Under the pieces are notes generated by a model that was not told where the DNA came from, made no database searches, and saw only the letters and a program-made list of their open reading frames with translations. From Centropus unirufus (lineage: Eukaryota; Chordata; Aves; Cuculiformes; Centropidae): a stretch of DNA of 64,000 bases. The stretch spans positions 2,173,776 to 2,237,775 of the forward strand of contig VYZI01000033.1 in assembly GCA_013397695.1 (NCBI GenBank), given 5' to 3'. Both the position numbers and the translations under genes were made by a program. Below are positions 37,471 to 47,954 of this stretch, in pieces (the first letter of the stretch is position 1; every line of letters starts with the position of its first letter).

Positions 37471-40431
37471 ATAACAAGCAATAATAAAATGAGGTAGTTT
37501 GCTTTACATTTAACTACAGTCTGTATGGAGTCATTAAGTGCTACTTAAATGGATTTGGTGGTTTAGATATTTATGGATTTATTACTTTTTAAAATATACA
37601 ACCTTAAATATTGAAATATGAGTGAAGTCTCTAAGGCACTTAAGTTTTTACAAGAGGTAAAAACAATACTGGAGAGACACATATATAAACAAAGGAAACT
37701 TTCGAGGAAGTTTAATAAAGGAAGAAAGTTACTTAAATTGTAGTTCTACTGTATCTATTAAAGTTACAGCTGAAGTAAATTTAGTTTGAGATCCATCATT
37801 ACCGTTTTTTAAATGTTAAGTTAGTGGGGCATTCTTAGCTTGACCAGTTGTGCTGAATAACTACATTGTTCCCTTAAACTGATATTTTAATAGTGACAGA
37901 GACAGAATTCAATATACTATTATTCAATGTATTTCTGAACAATAGAGGAAAGAATAGGTATACTTTCTCCAACCATCCTTTCCAAGAAGTCACAAAGAAC
38001 CAACTTGATTCTTCCAGCCAGTAGTAAGCCCAGTGCCCATGGTGCTGAGTAGTTACCTAGTTCTGACTCAAGCGATTCAACTATTTGGATTACAGGACCT
38101 AATAGCAACATTAATAATATGGATTTAGTGGCCAGTTCATGCAAAACTGTCTAGCATTACCGAATTCTCAAACTGAGAATTTAACCATTTATGCCGAAAG
38201 CTCTTTCTGACTGCAAAACCCCAAAAATTGCTAGGAGAGCCCTTACTGCGTTTACAGGATAGGGTAGTGCAATGTTGTTTAATGACCGGCTTTTTTTTTG
38301 CAGCATCCCTGCCTTCTGCACATCCATACAGCAATTTTGAGAATCCCATGAGCAGCCTTAGGAATTTTAGGCCCTTTAAGGAATCAACCGTTTGACTCCC
38401 AGAACAAGCAAGACACCATACCTCACAGCTGTTAACTTAATGCAGGTGTCCAAACTATGAGATGTGCCTTGCATGGGTATTCATGACATACATGCAACTA
38501 CCCCAAGATACTATTGCATATGTAACACACTTTTAAATGCACATTGAAACATCGGGCTACATCTTTAGTCTTTGACGAAATGCACAGGAATACACGATTC
38601 CCTTTTACTCTTTTTGCAGCACTCCTCTGATCATGTAGCAGCCTATGAACACATTACTATTCAAATATACACTTCCAACAGTTAACTATTAGCTTCTGAG
38701 CCCAAGCGTCTGATGTTCTTGGCAAAGCTCTTATTTGCCCACCATCTTGTACAGAAAAGAAAACCACATTCTTTCCATAAAAAATAAGCATCTAAAACAG
38801 GAGGGGAGGAAGAATATGACAGTGCAGGATAAATGACACACAGGAAGTGGTATACCACTATAAATGTAACTTTAAAACTTCTCCATTAATAGAATTTTGT
38901 CTTTATACTGAACTAGACAGACCCTACTGCTGATGTTTATCTTGGTCATTACATTTTTTGGTCTCTTCTCATTGAAATTTCATTAAGAGGTAAACATTAT
39001 TCCAAATGAACAAGTTTCCTAGTATTCCTAGAAGCCAACCAGGGGGTTCTCAAATCTTCCTCTGGTCATTTTACAGGAAAAGATTTTACTGTAGGAAATA
39101 TGTTTTTTATGCCATATCAACTTCTTGAAGACAGAATAAATATCAAGTCTGTCATTTCATAATATGTACTTACTCCTCCATTTGAACATGACTTTATGAA
39201 ATTATATGTATAATTTCAAACAAATCAGAGTAAAACCTAGCATCTGAAAGAAGGATGGCAATGTATACAAGTGCCTTATTTAAAAAGTATTAAACTACTG
39301 AGAACATAGAGATTATTTTAGGTGTTGCAACAATGTCATAAATAGCTCTAGCTCTCCACTAGGTGATCCAGAGTTAGAAGTCAAACATATGGTTTAAAAA
39401 AAACCAATCAGATTTTATTAAAAAAAATGAAAATCAAAGAGCTTGATAGGTACGCATTTACAAGCACTTAAGAGAATTATCACAACAGTGTCTTCCCAAC
39501 AACTTTTTGCAGAAAACATCCAGTGTCCTAAGACTAAGGTTTTTTCTATGAGGATTGTTTTTTTATTAAAGTTGAAGAAAGAGGTTATATGTCAATATTG
39601 TATTTAATTCTTCACACAATGAAAGACCTGGCAAAGACCATAAATTCTGCTAGAATACTACACTATTCGAGAATGCAAAGGCAGAACACATACAGACCTC
39701 CTACAGCCTTACAATCACTTTCTTGATAAATCAAGTCTTTGATACGGTCTAAGACACATAGAGATTCAAAAAAGAATTTGAAAACTGTAATTGGCGAGGC
39801 TGACAAAAAAAAAAAAGCCACCACCACTCATAAAAGTCTTTCAGTATAAACTTACACATGGGAAGATTTCCCTAAACCAAATCACACAATCATTAAACTG
39901 TAGTCACATTGCATTTAATTATAGTTCCTCATGCTTGGCATCCAATTTAGCTTGCTATATTGGAATCTCTCATAGACCTACTTTTACATATCCAAAATAT
40001 ATCTCCTTTTGTATTGGAAACTCCAATATATTGGAAAGTGCTTAGATTACTTAGATTAAAAGTTGTTGTTCAATTTTGCTTTGCAACATTTTTCAACAGA
40101 TGCTTAAAATCTCAGGTAAGCATCTGATTGCCAAAGAACAAATCCCTTTGGACGACCATCTTGAAAACTGTTTATAAGGAATCTCTCATCACTGTTCAGG
40201 GAGCAAACCACAAGAGACATAATTGTAGTTTCCCTATTACACACAAGCATTGTTCTGATAGCCACAGAAACTGCTTATAGGAAAAGTGCAATTAGAAAGA
40301 TCCATTAAACCTTTTATGCAGTTTCATGAAACATTCCTGTGGAAAACTGTTGCAGAATAAACATCCTGTAGTCTCCCTGCTCTTTAAGCCAGCTGGCTCA
40401 CCTCACCCTACACAATACCCAGTCTTGGGAA
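37471..40431. other. Unique AT-rich non-coding DNA
   Basis: Apart from the weak exon candidate at 38304-38395, I recognise nothing here. Overlapping minus-strand frames at 37920-38349 have no family resemblance. A run of 12 A lies near 39804-39815. Confidence 0.5.
38304..38395 (+). other. Candidate terminal exon (weak)
   Basis: GGCTTTTTTTTTGCAG (38288-38303) is a strong acceptor shape. Using the third frame of the segment, 29 codons stay open to TGA at 38393-38395 (start SLPSAHPYSNFENPMSS). The peptide is short, no family is recognised, and a run of this length after an AG is common by chance. Confidence 0.12.
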
Positions 40432-40460
40432 TTTATAAATTTATAAAAAAAATTTATAAA
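40432..40460. repeat. AT-rich inverted and direct repeat of TTTATAAA
   Basis: TTTATAAA, itself palindromic, occurs three times in 29 bases (40432, 40440 and 40453). Easily melted, simple-sequence origin. Confidence 0.7.
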
Positions 40461-40625
40461 GCCCAGTGAGCCACATAGGTATCATCATAGAAATATTAAG
40501 ACTATTCTCTTGCTTAAAATAACCTTTCCCTGGCTCTAGCCCTGCAAAGTAGTTGCAATTTCTTCAAGACCTGCTGTTCTTGTTGCTATTCATTTCATTC
40601 TGCTGTAAACCTGTGAGTTTGTGAA

Positions 40626-40663
40626 GCTGCCAGCTTCTGGAGTCCTGCTCCAGAGCTGGCAGC
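40626..40663. repeat. GC-rich hairpin, 16-bp stem with one bulge
   Basis: The left arm GCTGCCAGCTTCTGGAG and right arm CTCCAGAGCTGGCAGC pair along 16 bp with a single bulged T, and TCCTG forms the loop. Pairing stops abruptly on both sides. Such a GC-rich stem is unusual in this AT-rich window. At 38 bases it is shorter than a usual microRNA precursor (about 60 or more), so I do not call an RNA gene. Confidence 0.9.
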
Positions 40664-41528
40664 AGGCATTTGCGGGTGGGTAAAGGCAGAGTGACAGAAG
40701 AGCACAGGAACCCTTTGAATGGCTTCTATAAGGAAGAGTGGGGTAGAAGAGTCGTGGGTTTTAACAAAAACCTATGTGTCTGATTTTTCAGAGCCTTATA
40801 TACTAACAGAGATAGAAGGAAAAGACTCCAGCTCTGTACCCGCTTTGGAATTTAAGTGAGGATGGCAGGAAATGCATCTTGAGCATCTTTTGTGCCTTTT
40901 TTCACTGTATTTACTCTGTAAAAACGTCACACACAAAAAAACACTTTAATGATTAAGAAAATACTTTATTTTTAGCCAGAAATCAGGGCAAGTAAGGTTT
41001 TGCCAAGGAATGTTCCAAGATGTTCCAGTTATAAAAATTCACAGGACAGAAGCAATTCCCTATAAATTGAAGGAAATCCCCTAGTTAAGTTGTAGATATT
41101 AGAAAGTGAAGCTTAACTTTACAGGTCCCTCTGTCTCACAGCTTATTAAAATGCCTAGATGTAAGGAAGAAAGTCTGTTTTATAACTAAAGTTTTTCCAC
41201 CAAAGTATTTCTGTGTTTAAAACACTTTTTTTTGTCTGTTAAAAATAAGGTTTTGGAACAAATATTACTAAAAATCTGATAGCTGACTGTATGTATGAAC
41301 ACATACAGAAATATACAGGAAAAAAGCTGAACATTTTCTATATTATTTGAAATATCAACAACACATTAAGATATTTCATGCACTAGAGCATGCCACTTAG
41401 AAACTGAAATACTTTAAGTGTGTTTTTATCTAAACACCATCCTAGCAAATGAAGTAGAAACAAAATAACTTTGACTTCATTAAAACTCTCAATTTTCCTG
41501 AAGAAACAAACCGAAAATCATTTCCCTA
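40664..41528. other. Unique AT-rich non-coding DNA
   Basis: Nothing recognised. Confidence 0.5.
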
Positions 41529-41555
41529 CCTCCACAGGAAACATTCCTGTGGAGG
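41529..41555. repeat. Perfect inverted repeat, 12-bp arms and 3-base spacer
   Basis: CCTCCACAGGAA and TTCCTGTGGAGG are exact reverse complements around ACA. The spaced TTCC/GGAA words also form a head-to-head arrangement of ETS/STAT-like cores. That reading is speculation. Confidence 0.9.
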
Positions 41556-41973
41556 AATTCAAGTTCAAGTGGCACTTTCTGCAAGTGTTTGAGAGGGAGC
41601 AAGTATGCCAAACAATCTGAATCACACACGACCCACCTGTCCCCCGGCCCCTTCCCAAAAAAAAAAAAACCCAAAAAAAAACAGCAGGTAATAAATCTTA
41701 CATAAATTCAGTGTAAATAAATTAACAGCTGATGTTTCTTTATTGAAGAGATTTGTTTGTGCAGCTGGGTTAAACAGCCATCAAGAATTGGTGCACCGAG
41801 ATTTGTATATTTTGTTAAAATTAAAACACAATAAGTAGTTCAAAGTGTTTTAGTATTGCACCTCTAGTAACTTTTATAAGGTTTTAAAAGGAACAGTGAC
41901 CCAAGTTCCGATTAGCAGATATTTTAGATCTCAACTGAAATTAATTTAAGCTAGTTTTCATTTTGAAAAACTT
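41556..41973. other. Unique non-coding DNA with a C/A-rich tract
   Basis: A C- and A-rich tract at about 41640-41682 (CCCCCGGCCCC followed by long A runs) is low complexity. Nothing else is recognised. Confidence 0.5.
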
Positions 41974-42003
41974 CTCCAGAATTATCCTCTCCAGAATTAT
42001 CCT
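41974..42003 (+). repeat. Perfect 15-bp tandem duplication
   Basis: CTCCAGAATTATCCT is present twice in tandem with no mismatch, followed by a third partial CTCC. Likely recent slippage. Confidence 0.9.
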
Positions 42004-43339
42004 CTCCCAGCTCTTTCAGCTAGAACTTACAGTTAGAATTGAACCCATTAGCCACTTTTGACTGCATAATTATGACAGACCTTGCAATTTGTTTACAAAG
42101 CCATCTAATGAGTCTGTACGCAGACAACGAATTAAGTTGAGCAAAGAAATAACAATGGCCTAAGAAAGTGTACAGTGGAGCCATTTTACAAACATATCTC
42201 AGTAAAAAATTACTTGGTGAATACAATTCTCTCTGTACAAAATTAGATTGTTAACCTACTGTCACTTTTTAGACCCATGATTCAATGACTGGTGAGCTGA
42301 CAACCCTGCATGATCTACAGTGAACTGTCTGCCATCTGCCTGACATTAATCATCTTAGCCTGTGAATTTGGAATAAGGAAACACTGCTGCAAGCTACAAT
42401 GGACTCCTTCACATTTTTGCTGAGTAACAGAACAAAGCACTTTTATTTAGGAGAACGAGCATGATATTTGAAATAAAGTTAAAGCTAGGGAAACAAAACC
42501 GAGTCCATTTGACTAGTTTTCTAGTTTATTTAGTGCAGAATAATGGTTTTTTTTAAGTCTTATGTTGCTTATCTAATCAGCTGTTTAATCAGCCATAACT
42601 TCATCCATATGTGTATGGAGAACTACAGGTACCTATAGGTATTAAAAGTATCTAACTATATGACTATAGTTAGCCATGAATAACCATCAGATTTACAAAC
42701 ACATGGAATAAACAAAGGGAATTACTACACAGTAGGTATAAAGGAAACTACTTCCAGGGTCATGATATTATTCATTTATGTTTCTAGAAAGATGAGATTT
42801 TATAAGGATCCCACTTCAACAGCTTTTAAAGCTCAGCTCAGGAAGAGAGCTTGCATACATGAGAATGGTTTTTCCCAAAATTCATGAAATAATCAAGTCA
42901 CTTGAAAAAAAAAAAAAACAAACAAAACGTTTCCTCATGCAAGATTAGAGCCCTAGCTCACACTCCTCAAAATACCAAACTTTAGATTATAAAACACAAT
43001 GACAGCGGAAAACAGGATGAAGCAAAGGATCCAGGGACATTTTTACACTTAACGCAAAAATCTATTTTGGCTGCTACAGCACAGCTGACCATTCTCAACA
43101 TAGGATACACCAGTTCCTTGCTTTCTCCGGACACATAGGCCTTCCCCTGCTACAGTGTTGTCCAAGAAAGTTCTAGGCTCCTCTGGGAACAAGGCATGGG
43201 GTTGCTAAGACAGGACCCACACTTTAATATCCCCATCTATGGTAGTAGTTTTGTGTAGGCCCAAGAAAGACACCCAGCCTGATTTCCATGAATCCAGGCA
43301 AGGCCCAAAGAAGACCAGCAATGAGAAGCTGACCTTTCC
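42004..43339. other. Unique AT-rich non-coding DNA
   Basis: No gene or mobile element was recognised, apart from a run of 14 A at 42905-42918. The 100 bases before the CR1 at 43340 are less AT-rich and could be further, unrecognised CR1 sequence. Confidence 0.5.
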
Positions 43340-44575
43340 AAAAGGTAATGAGGCCTAGTCAACACAGGTTCATGAAAAGCAGATCCTGCCAAACTAACCT
43401 GATCTTCTTCTATGACAAAGTGACTCACTTACTTGATGAGGGAAGGGCTGGGGATGTAGTCTACCTGGACTTCAGTGAAGTGTTTGAGTTTCCCACAGCA
43501 TTCTGCTCAAGAAACTGGCTGTCACTGGCCTGGTCGAGTCCACCCTCTACCTGGGTGGAAAACTGGCTGGATGTTCAGGCCCAAAGAGCTGTGGTAAATG
43601 GACCCAAACTTAGCTGGAGGCTGGTCACAAGTAGTGTTCCACAGAGCTCAGTACTGGATCCAGTCCTGTTCAGTATCTTTATTGATGACCTGGATGAACG
43701 GATTGAATGTACCCTTGGCAAGTTTGTAGACAACACTAAGCTGGGAGGAAGTGGTGATCAACTTGAGGGCAGGAAGGCTCTACAGAGGGATCTGAACAGG
43801 CTGGACCGATGGGCTAAAAACAATGGGCTGAGGTTTAACATGGCCAGATGTTGGGTCCTGCTCTTGGGACACAAAAACCCCGTGTAGCGCTACAGGCTTG
43901 GGGAACAGTGGCTGGAAAGCTGCCTGGAGGAGAAGGACCTAGGGGTGTTGTTTGGCAGCCAAATGAGCATGAGCCAGCAGGGTGCTCAGGTGGCCACGAA
44001 GGCCACTAGCATCTTGGCCTGTATAAGGAATAGCATGGCCAGCATGTCCAGGCAGGTGGTTCTGCCCCTGCATTTGGCCCTAGGGAGGCTGCACCACGAA
44101 TCCCATGTTTATTTCTGGGCCCCTCACTACAAGAAGGACATTGAGGTCCTGGAGCGTGTCTAGAGATGGGCAACAAAGCTGGTGAAGGGGCTGGAGAACA
44201 AGTGTTATGAGGAGCAGTTGAGGGAACTGGAGTTATCTAGCCTAGAGAAGAGGCTGAGGGGAGACCTTATCACTGCCTACACCTGCCTGAAAGGAGGTTG
44301 TAGAGAAGGGGAAGGTGGTCTCTTCTCCCAAGTGACAGGGGATAAGACAAGGGGGAATGGCCTTAAGCCATGCCAGAGCAGGTTCAGGTTGCACATTAGG
44401 AAAAAAAAATTCACCAAGAGGGTCATTGGATGCTGGAACAGGCTGTGGAATCACCATCCCTGGATGTACTGAGAAGATATAGATAGGGGAGGTGCTTAAG
44501 AATATGGTTTAGTGGCAGATAGGTACAGTTGAACTCTATCTTGGAGGACTTTTCCAACCTAGTGATTCTATGATC
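43340..44575 (+). mobile_element. CR1 LINE, 3' 1.2 kb including the reverse-transcriptase end of ORF2
   Basis: This is the largest recent mobile element in the window. It starts in the RT domain of ORF2 (GTCAACACAGGTTCATGAAA), runs through the whole C-terminal part, and ends with a 3' UTR (GGTGCTTAAGAATATGGTTT, TTTTCCAACC) and a worn tail AGTGATTCTATGATC. It is 5'-truncated, as usual for CR1, and lacks the endonuclease domain and ORF1. Nucleotide similarity to the CR1 consensus remembered from bird genomes appears high (about 80% or more by eye). It is an inactive copy. Confidence 0.96.
43348..44472 (+). pseudogene. Broken CR1 ORF2 (reverse transcriptase, C-terminal part)
   Basis: In intact elements this protein copies the element's RNA into DNA at the target site. 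One frame (frame 1) can be followed over 1.1 kb. VVYLDFSEVFE is the DFSKAFD block. SVPQSSVLDPVLF corresponds to GVPQGSVLGPVLF. FVDNTK (43723-43740) corresponds to FADDTK, with the second catalytic aspartate changed to asparagine. KKDIEVLERV and the later LRELELSSLEKRLRGDLI are the C-terminal region. Breaks: a 4-base loss after DFSEVFE near 43487, with frame restored by about 43555; an in-frame TAG at 43885-43887; and another TAG at 44161-44163, where the family has CAG (glutamine). Both stops fit C-to-T change. The final frame ends at 44470-44472. Confidence 0.93.
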
Positions 44576-45847
44576 TGCACCACATGCATCTTCTCCATCT
44601 CAGTCATATTTTGCTGTCTAGGATTCTAAGATAGCTTGTACTCTATACATTTTGTAGTAAAACATCGGACATGAATTAGAAGTATCTGATCTTGGAAAAA
44701 CATGAACAAGCTGAGATACAGGCTTAGGAGCCACCTTCCCCACTTAAGATGAACTTCATAAAGTATTGGGTTTCATTTCTGCATTACACACAAATGCTGT
44801 TAGAAGTCCAATAGTTTGAGATTTTAACACAGCTGCCAATTTGTATAAAGGTTTTCTGCTTATCCGAGAATACAAGGCTTGTAACTAACATAGTTGAGAA
44901 ATGTTAAAATTATTTATCTCAGACAAATACGATAGTTGCCTAATCAAAGGCTAAAATAGGATATCAAGTTTGCTTTTCTGAATCTTGCTTCATCAAATCT
45001 ATTTCATGATCATTTATTTTCCTGTTGACAGTTAAGGTCAGTGCAAGAGCAGTAAGTCATATCTTGCACTTCAGGAGTTTATGCAATACCTGGCAATCTG
45101 ACTACATTTCTGACATCTGGGAACTAATTTGCAAGAAAAGTTGATGAAATGAGGCCATCCTGAGTTATAAACACAAGTCTAATGATATCTTCCAGCCTTG
45201 CAGATCACTTTTTATAGAGTGGAAACTATGTGATTATGTGTAAAGTTTCAATTGTCATTACAAAGCCTTTCCTACACACAACTCTTACTTAATCAATGAA
45301 ACAATCAGTTTACAAGAGTCTCTAAAACACTTAAATTATAATACTGGAGAAACATTTAAGGCAATTGATGAATGAAACTTTATATTTCACACACACACAA
45401 TGGAAAACAAACCATGGAGCTTTGTGTATTTTGGAATTTCTAGAAAACAGCAGCTGTGCTGAATAATTTTTCCTGTTAGAGCAGCACACATTCACATGAA
45501 ACCATTTGGTAATTATAATGTTATGTATTGTTTTGGGTAAAGGGTGTTCTCAAGCATTTGCACAACTTTCCACTATCCAGCCACCATACCTTGAAATGTC
45601 ATGAGCCACCTAGACACCACCAGGGAACCGATAAAAGTCCAGTCTTGACTAGGCCTTTATAAGCAGTCTTACCTCCATATGAAATCATTTGCAGTACACT
45701 GGAATGTCAGGTAAAAATAAAGATCCTTACCCATTCATTTCAGTTGAGGCCCTTCCCTTAGTTTCCCTTATCCTCTTCCATTATTGATTACAAAGGTAAT
45801 TACTAGAATACCAGTTTATTATTGTGAAAATAACAATAGCTCTATTC
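44576..45847. other. Unique AT-rich non-coding DNA
   Basis: Nothing recognised. A short CA run (about 11 bases) lies at 45389-45399. Confidence 0.5.
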
Positions 45848-45888
45848 ACAAAAAAAAAAATTAAAAAAAAAAACAAAAAACCAAAAAC
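45848..45888 (+). repeat. A-rich low-complexity tract
   Basis: Nearly pure A with a few T and C over about 40 bases. No upstream retrocopy was seen. Confidence 0.85.
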
Positions 45889-47788
45889 CTCAAATCTGTT
45901 GAAGATGGTGTGAAATATCAAGTAAAAGAGAATCCCTCATTTACAGTTCAAGCACAATTCGACACAACCATTTTCAGGGAGGAATAGTAATCTTGGCCTG
46001 GTACTACTCTGCAGCAGATCAGCAGCTTACAGCAGTAAGTTTCACAGGATATATTATACCACACCCTCTTCTATTTGTTTTGTTTCCTTGAACCAAATGT
46101 CTTGACTGCATTTGCAGTTTTAAGCTTTCTGAAGGGAAGTTATCCAACAAGCCTTTGTTGCCTTTTTTACAGAAACCTTAGAAGACTACTCTAGAAATTG
46201 TCATGCTATGTTGGCAGTTTTCACATGCCAATGACAGCAGCACATCATTACTTTCCCACATGGAAGAAAACTATTCCTGCTTCTGTTCACTCAGGAGTAA
46301 CACCATCTCATGTGTCATCATATCAAGCAGCAACATCATATTGAACCTCACGCTCCAATACTGAGCTCAATTATTAGCCACGTGAAGGAAAAATGTAACA
46401 GACGAAGCACCCATAATGTGTTTGGCTCACCACGACCTTCTTTCAGATTGCATAAAGTCATCTTTGGATGCCAGCATGCCTTGCTCAGTATCTTTTTTTC
46501 AGAAGTGGGGATCCTGAAACAGATCCTGCACTCTCCTCCCAATTCCTACCTTTTGATATTCTTCAGTTGGGCAGTTGCGTATTCAAGCAGAGAAAACTAA
46601 CAATTTCCAAATCTAAAAAAAATTATAATGAAAAATAATTTAATAATTTTCCTATGGAAAATGAAAAAATATTATCTACCACCCCAGAAACTTACTGTTA
46701 TTTTAATCTACCATGGAACCACAGTCCATGATAAAATAGGTAACAGCTTGATCAATCCAGTTTGGGTTTTATTTAATTTGTTTCAGCTGTGTTGAGAATA
46801 GAGATTTCATTATGCCAAGAGGATCTTTGTTCCTGTTCTCTTTAGTTTTTGCATGGGAGATTCCTGGCAATCATTTAGTTTTCTCATCTATTATAAGATT
46901 TTTGTCATCTTAAAGGAAAGCTTTTGTCATAGCTTTCCTACAGCCGAGTTAGCTTTCTCTGCTATTACTACTGCATTTTAAAACCAGGGCATAACTCCTT
47001 ACTCTCCAACTGTAAAACATCCTGTTTCTGTGCACAGGCAAGACCTTTTAATCCATGCAGAAAAGATGATGTCCTATTTTTTCTCCCCCAAGTAAGCTAT
47101 GAAAAAGTAGTACATTTGCATTGTCTATATACAGTATTAAGTTTTTGCTAGACAGTAGAACTGAAAACCACCCACCTACAATCCTAATCTTCAGATTTCA
47201 AACACAACTTTCAACTCATTCTTTGTAACCTTAAGAAGTGACAGCCAGAGCCACTTTTTCCTCTTCAACAAACTTTAGAGAATTTTGACAGAGGCCAACA
47301 AGTTCTTTAAGTCAGGTAAGAACAAGCCACTGGCCACTGGGAGAAAGTTAGAAATGGTTCTGCAAAGTACAACAGAAGTGGGAGTATTTGGTATCTGCTA
47401 GGAGTTTCTCATTGGACACTTTCTTAACTCAGTTTCTTAGTTTGTTTTCCCTCCGTGGATAATTAACTGATTCAAGGACACAGTGAAACAAATCAACAAA
47501 AGCCCTTCACTCAGAATAAAACACATAACCAAGGAGAGGTCAAAAAAGATGCCAGCCAGGGAGTGACCATCCTATGATCCTTCTGCTTAGTACAAATTTC
47601 ATCACGCATGGTAGTTATAAGTAAGTGTGCAAACCCAATCTAGGAGGAACACATAGTGCACCCAATTCTAGCAAAGGAAGAAAAGAAGAATGGAAAAAAA
47701 AGGGGGAACAGAGAGAATTGGGGGTGGCATCTCAGACATATGAAGGCAGATGGGTCTGTTTCCATTTCCTCTTTTTCTGTGTGTTTAG
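45889..47788. other. Unique AT-rich non-coding DNA
   Basis: Nothing recognised. 47640-47720 is purine-rich on the plus strand (GGAAGAAAAGAAGAATGG type words). Confidence 0.5.
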
Positions 47789-47954
47789 ATTTGAAGTTTT
47801 TGCATATTACAAACAAGATTCAAATGGAGACACATTAAAGGAATTCTTAAAATACTTCTGCTCTCAAAAAAAGCAGACACACAAGACAAACAGTTGCAAA
47901 CAATTTTTTACCCATGAAATAACTTGGATACAGTGGTCTGTGGAAGGTTTATAA
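47789..47954 (+). other. Candidate terminal exon (weak)
   Basis: A long pyrimidine-rich tract (47757-47788, ending GTGTGTTTAG) precedes 55 open codons ending at TAA 47952-47954. The peptide begins FEVFAYYKQDSNGDTLKEF and has a protein-like mix of residues. The frame is also open upstream, so the acceptor is not required to explain it. I recognise no family. Several such acceptor-plus-frame combinations are expected by chance in 64 kb. Confidence 0.15.

Noticed and set aside
40626..40663. MicroRNA precursor
   Set aside because: The stem is 16 bp and the whole structure 38 bases, with no pairing beyond; a precursor needs a longer stem.
45389..45399. CA microsatellite
   Set aside because: Only about five and a half units, too short to list as a repeat locus.
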